From Corylus avellana (lineage: Eukaryota; Streptophyta; Magnoliopsida; Fagales; Betulaceae): a stretch of DNA of 64,000 bases. The translations under genes were made by a program, and so were the position numbers. The notes beneath the pieces are model-generated. The model had not been told where the DNA came from. It ran no database searches and worked only from the letters and a program-made list of their open reading frames with translations. The stretch spans positions 2,845,021 to 2,909,020 of the forward strand of contig NC_081541.1 in NCBI RefSeq assembly GCF_901000735.1, given 5' to 3'. Of the stretch, positions 58,894-64,000 are shown one piece after another. Position 1 is the stretch's first letter; each line of letters opens with the position of its first letter.

Positions 58894-60218
58894 TGAGTAT
58901 AATCCCATATATATATATATATATATAAATACTATATAGCATTTCTCTGTGAAATGTATGTGGGAATTACCGGTTTGTTGATGGCTTTTGAATGGTATTT
59001 TTTTATTTTTTATTTTAAAGTGTTATGATGTCACATAAAAATAAAAACAATTTTGAATGTTTTGCTTTTTAATTTTTATTTATTTGTTAATCTTTATGTT
59101 TTTAAAAAGAGAAATGAAAAAGGAAAAGAATAAAAACTCTTAACAAACCATGTTCATGTAAAAAAAAAACACGTAAAAATCACAAATTTCAAAGACATAT
59201 GTCAATTGGTCCTCACATAGTTCTTATTCGGCAGTGTTGGACGTGTTCTACGTGACAGGAATTGCACATGCGGAGGAAGTACTGCAGGTATGAGAAAAGA
59301 ACATAAATATTCCTTTGTTTTTTTTTTTTTTTAATATATATTATTATTCTCATTTTTATATCTGATCTTCAAAATTAACTAAATTAATGAATTAAAGTTC
59401 AAAAAAATAACATAATTAATCAAATAAATCAGATTAAAATTCACTTATATAACTAAAACCCGGAATTTTTGTAAAATGGTGTAATTAGGAGGTGTGACAG
59501 GAATTGGGCATATGGCATGCCGGTATGAAAAGAACAGAAATATTCCTTTGTGTCTTTATAAAGTATCTTAGTAGTCCTATACAGAGGTGGGTCCCATGAT
59601 GTGAACCCACTGCTCTCCCCAATCAAATCAAATCACCTTCACTCTTCCCTTCACACTCTATTATTTAAGCCCACCCCTACTCCATCAAATCACACTCTAC
59701 TCCCACCTTCTGTTATTCTCATTTCTAATCCTATAATGTGCACAAAAAGCTGTGTGTTATGTCTTTTCTTACTTAATTCGTTTTTCATTCAATTATTGAT
59801 ATAACTTCTCCCATCTTTATTTAAAATTGATGTGTATTTGTAAAACAATTGAATTTTGAAACTTAAACAACTACTAATGAATTAATTTATACATAACAAA
59901 GACCTAATATCTTCTTTATTAGAACAAAACACAAATAAGCCATCACGTGTCTTACAAAATAATATTAATATTCAATAATATTCAATCATAAGTTTAATAA
60001 TATTTTTAAAAGTCACATAAATTTTTAAAAAAACATAAGACAAATTTCTAGCATTATGCCTATTATATTTAATATACTTTTCATGCAGCAGCAAGAGCGT
60101 TAATATTTTGTTAAAATACTCTTACAAGAATAATAGCTTTTACTACAAAATATTACCTCTTTTCACGCCATTTTAATCACTAAAATGTAAATTATTATTT
60201 GACAGTAAACTAATACTC

Positions 60219-60249
<31 letters not shown>

Positions 60250-60314
60250 CCATCATTTTTGGACTAGTTGTACTCTTCTGCCGTATAATGCTTAAGAAAT
60301 AAAAACGTCAAAAC
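58894..60314. other. AT-rich intergenic DNA with TA microsatellites
   Basis: (TA)n occurs near 58908-58927 and at about 60219-60245. Two segments (59220-59320 and 59490-59560) share GTGACAGGAATTG and ATGAAAAGAACA...ATATTCCTTTG, an old local duplication. No gene is seen. Confidence 0.5.
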
Positions 60315-61056
60315 TACGAAATATTAAAAAGCTCATTAAACTATTAACTGTTTGCAATATAATCCTTTAATATTCAAAAACTATTAAAGTGGTTCCTCAA
60401 ACTACCAAAATGTATCAAAAATATCATTTATTTTTTTAATATTTCTATAATACCCCTATTATTTTAACAAATAAAATAATAAAATAATTGTAAAAAAAAA
60501 AAAAAAACCAAAAAGATTAGTGAAAAATACAAAAAAAAAAAAAAACCATTGGGCGAATAAATACCAAAAAAAAAAATTATTTTTTTAGAATAAATAAATA
60601 ATTAGTCGATGTAGTTGGCCTAAATTACAAATTGCTTCATGTCATATTGAAGTAAAATCAATGGAAAAATAAAAACAAATTTTTAATAGAATTTGACTTC
60701 ATAAACTAAATTGTTTTTTTTAGAATATCTCAAAAACCGTATATTTGATTTTACTTTAATACGACATGAATAGTCATTGTAGTTTGCCTAAATTATTTAT
60801 TTATTCTAAAAAACATTTTTTTTATTTATTTGCCATTGGTTTTTTTGTATTTAAAAAAAATTATTTGGTTTTTTTTAACAATTCTTTTATTATTTTATTT
60901 GTTAAAAAAATATGAACATTATAGAAATATAAAAAAATAAGTGATTTTTTTAATACATTTTAATAATTTGAGGACTATCTTATTACCTTTTAAGCATTAA
61001 AGAGTATAATGCAAACCGCCAATAGTTTAAAGGTCTTTTTTATATTTTTCTCAAAA
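60315..61056. mobile_element. Long foldback element, about 740 bp
   Basis: The left half (from about 60315) and the complement of the right half (to about 61056) align over most of their length. Landmark pairs are AACTGTTTGCAATATAATCC / TATAATGCAAACCGCC, AACAAATAAAATAATAAAAT / ATTATTTTATTTGTTAA, and GAATAAATAAATAATT / AATTATTTATTTATTC. It is non-coding. Such a structure is typical of a foldback or Mutator-type MITE. Target duplications could not be fixed. Confidence 0.8.
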
Positions 61057-61672
61057 AATGAAAATAAATAAAAGGACATGGGTTTATGTCACGGTCCAGA
61101 TGAGTGACGCAAACCGGCAAGGATCAAAACACGAAGTTCGAGACCCGTAATTAGGGTTTTAGTGACGTGTGACGCACCAGCGCCATGGCGTCAACGTACC
61201 CAAACTGCTTCAACACGTGACGCACTCAAGTAGAACCAATCATCAATCATCGGACGGTTGTGATAGATTCTCGAGCATGGCTGCACAAACGCACGCTCAG
61301 ATTGATGTCGTGGGACCCAGACTCCCTCTCGTGGACCTAGATATGCTCACCCTGACATCACTCCACGTTTCGCTTCCTGATTGGATATGTTGAGGGGACA
61401 TTCCATGATTCCCCATATGTTATGCCACGTTTACGCAGCCGGCTCGGAGTTCGAGGCTTCGACCCATTTTGGCTGAATCCCGATAGGACGCAATTTTTGG
61501 ATTAAATCGTTAATTAATTTTCAAAGTTATCAATCCTCAGTCCCTGCCGACGCTGGAGCATATGAATTCTTTTTTTTTTTCCCCAAATTATAAACATTTT
61601 TTCTTTATTCTGCAAAATAAATCCAGCAGAATAACCTGATAAATGAAAGAACAATGGAATAAAGAATTAATA
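61057..61672. other. Less AT-rich intergenic stretch with a G-box
   Basis: CACGTG lies at 61214-61219, next to other ACGTG(T)GACGC motifs (near 61165-61175). Base composition is more balanced than the neighbours, so it may be a promoter or an old gene piece. No protein is recognised in the frame at 61169-61393. Confidence 0.4.
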
Positions 61673-61835
61673 GAGTAATGGTATAAGTCTTTTTAGAGTC
61701 ATCTCAAATGTAATGTGAGTTTTAAAATTACTATTGAATTTGAGATTTAATTTATTAATTTTTCTTAGTAGTTTTAAAAGACATCACATTTAAAATAACT
61801 CTAAAAAGACTTTAAGAAAATTTATAACATTACTA
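61673..61835. mobile_element. Foldback MITE
   Basis: AGTAATGGTATAAGTC and GTCTTTTTAGAGTCATCTC at the left face ACTCTAAAAAGAC and ATAACATTACT at the right. The central core TTTTAAAA...TTTTAAAA is shared with 20600-20775 and 27461-27630. Confidence 0.75.
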
Positions 61836-61845
61836 TAATGAAAAG

Positions 61846-61887
<42 letters not shown>

Positions 61888-63129
61888 ATTAAATTTATAT
61901 TATGGTAAGAAAAAAATAGAGTTGATAGATTGATACGTGTCCGTAGAGATGCATACAATAGTTTGCCCTTTACAGAGCACCACTCAACAGCTTTGGAGGC
62001 AGTCATTGTCGACCATTTTTGTCGATGCCAAAATAGTGAAAATACCATCCACCCCACACCTCCCTACATGGATCCAACACGCAGTTGTTCTTGTCGCTTT
62101 CTTCAACCGTTACCCCTCTCTCTGTGATATTTTTTGATTAGACGTTTTTCTTTTGGATTGATCTTTTATAGAATTAATTAGTCCTTAAGGTTTAAAACAC
62201 ACAAAATCATTTATTAAGGTATGCATCTATTATTAAATCGGTCCTTGTTACATTTTGTATAAGGTGATGATCACGCACATTATATCCGATAGCAAATGAT
62301 TTTTTTAATTTGTGCACCATTATCAATTTAAGTGTTAGATTTGTTAGCGGGGAGCTATGACGTGTAGGTTAATCGTTAATAGTCATGTTATATCTAATAA
62401 AATTTTGACACAAGCACACGTTATTGAGTTAGCATCAATTATCTTCGTCATATCATTTACAAAATGTCATTTTCAATTAAAAATAAAAAGCCCCGAGAAT
62501 CTAAGAAAAAGTTAAAAGAAAAAAGATATGGATGATTAGGCATGGTCAAATCACTCTCAAAAACCGGTGATTCGAAACCACCTTTTTTTTTATTCTTTTT
62601 TTTTTCTTTTTAATGTGATATTTTAAATGATAAGACAAAATTAATAGATTAGCTCATTGATATATACACAAGTAAAAATTTTATTGAATATGACGTGTCA
62701 TTACTCATTGTTATAAACTATAGAGTCACTAACAAAATAAGAAATTTGATAACGGTGTGAACATATCTTAAAAGAGTGATTAATGCGTTTCAAAGCTTGA
62801 AAATTTTTATTTTGATAAAAGTTCCAACTACTATGAGCATTTTTTCTTCTCTTTTTCCAACAAGTACTACAAGAAGTTCTAACCCCGGATTAAGATCCGC
62901 TAGATCTTAATCTGGAAAAAATGGGATTAAGCTCTAACCCCATCCCCATGTGCTAACTAGCGTTTTGTTAGCTTTAAAAATAAAATAATAATAATAATAA
63001 TAAAAGGTCGGAATGTTTTCTCATGTCAAGTATTGGGTCCTTTCTATAAAATTATGGACTCATTTGGCAAATATTGCAGAAATTAAATGTTGGGATAGAA
63101 AATTTGTTATTACAAATTGCTTTGTAATT
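61836..63129. other. AT-rich intergenic DNA
   Basis: A TA microsatellite lies at about 61852-61880. A short inverted repeat, GATTAAGATCCGCTAGATCTTAATC, at about 62889-62913 is a small hairpin. No gene is seen. Confidence 0.5.
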
Positions 63130-63235
63130 TTTTATTTTTTTATTTTACATATTCGCACAAAGGGGAAGAAAATTTGAACTAATGATCTTTGTTTCATAAG
63201 GCGTGATTCTCAGTCGATTGAGCTATCTATTAAGG
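63130..63235 (-). mobile_element. Short tRNA-derived SINE, copy 3, with 18-bp target duplication
   Basis: Read on the minus strand: GATAGCTCAATCGACTGAGA, ATCACGCCTTATGAAAC, a B-box-like AGTTCAAATT, TTGTGCGAATATGT, then an A-rich tail. The flanks ACAAATTGCTTTGTAATT (63112-63129) and ACAAATTACTTTGTAATT (63236-63253) are direct repeats with one mismatch, as expected after target-primed insertion. Confidence 0.85.
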
Positions 63236-63253
63236 ACAAATTACTTTGTAATT

Positions 63254-64000
63254 AAATAACAGTAAATATAATTTCCCCAACAAAAAAAAAAAAATTCACT
63301 TTATCTGTTGGGAGCTCTACGGCCACCGAAGGTTCATTCAACTTCTAAACCGACCCACTTAAAAATTAAAAATTAAAAAACTCTAAACCGACCTACAATA
63401 CACACTCTCTCTCTTTCTCTCTCTCCCCCCAACAAAGAAAATTGTATAAAAAAAGTTTGAAAAGAACGACAAGGGCAAGAATCATGTCTCTATTCTTCAT
63501 TCCCTGGTCAGGAAAAGCTCACTAAAGTCCACTTTCATATGCACACAAAGAATAACATTGACTAACTGAAAATGAAAAATATAGTAATGTGACTTTTGCA
63601 CTGCATGCGTCTAGACTCGGGTCGGGTACCCTTAATTTATTACATATTTTTATATTATATTTTTAGTGGTTTTTTTTTTTTAATGTAAGTCACTTAAAAA
63701 CATGTAAAGTGTGAAATTGGTGTGAAAAATACCTATTATTGGTAGTCTTTTTTTCGATAGAGATTCCGTTAATTTTGTATGTTGCTCAAATTTCTAGCAA
63801 ACAAACAAAAAAGTCTCTATAGAACTTACTTGTTCTTAGGGACGGACTTAGGAAATTTTATGGAAGGGGGCCAGTCAATTTTTTTTTTTCAATTCCTTTG
63901 AATTTTTTTATTAAAAAAAAAAAATTTATTTTGGTTGTTTTTTATGAAATAAGAGCCAAAAAAAGTGAGCATTTGAAAGTAAGGACCAAAAATTAAAAAA
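63254..64000. other. Intergenic DNA to the window end
   Basis: A pyrimidine tract at 63400-63430 (CTCTCTCTCTTTCTC then CCCCCC) could be part of a leader of a gene outside the window. Nothing is supportable as a gene here. Confidence 0.4.

Noticed and set aside
58373..63900. Similar short segments GGGACGGAYTTRRGRAAATTT at 58388 and 63839, possibly ends of a transposon family
   Set aside because: Only about 20 bases match and the rest differs. Not enough to define an element.

Overview
This is nuclear DNA of a flowering plant, almost certainly a eudicot. It is AT-rich, its genes carry GT-AG introns, two nuclear tRNA genes are of plant type, and the recognisable proteins match plant families (a thylakoid lumen pentapeptide protein, ATXR5/6, SMXL6/7/8, CHR27/28, plant bHLH). 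The species cannot be fixed from the sequence. There is one 100-base assembly gap (703-802).

Four protein genes look intact, and their exons join in frame from start to stop. They are: a chloroplast-targeted 17.4 kDa thylakoid lumen pentapeptide-repeat protein (TL17 type, minus, 4911-8710); a 701-residue WD40 protein of the WDR44-like plant family (minus, 11869-15597); an ATXR6-type H3K27 monomethyltransferase with PHD, PIP box and SET domain (minus, 28873-31392) that has E2F-type sites upstream; and a DEDD 3'-5' exonuclease with a Mut7-C domain (plus, 46888-52245). tRNA-Gly(CCC) and tRNA-Trp(CCA) lie at 4438-4508 and 27258-27329. The genes are unrelated in function and do not form a cluster.

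The rest is gene-poor and rich in small mobile elements: SINEs, Tourist-like and foldback MITEs, a LINE remnant and microsatellites. The most structured part is 33.2-44.0 kb, a tandem array of about seven 1.25-kb units. Each unit carries a 9-bp-TSD MITE, and six of the seven carry a 5'-truncated bHLH gene relic. One unit was later interrupted by an LTR-like 1.36-kb insertion, and another by a 1,380-bp Pack-MULE that carries an open 0.8-kb piece of a strigolactone-signalling SMXL6/7/8 gene.

Just beyond the exonuclease gene, at 52.7-53.8 kb, the N-terminal coding part of the splicing factor SF3B1 is joined to a decayed, intron-containing piece of a CHR27/28-type SNF2 gene. A damaged second copy of the last exon of the exonuclease gene follows at 56.4 kb.

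I see no CRISPR, operon-like defence cluster or wholly new multi-gene system. The best candidates for something undescribed are the captured-gene-fragment loci and the bHLH array.
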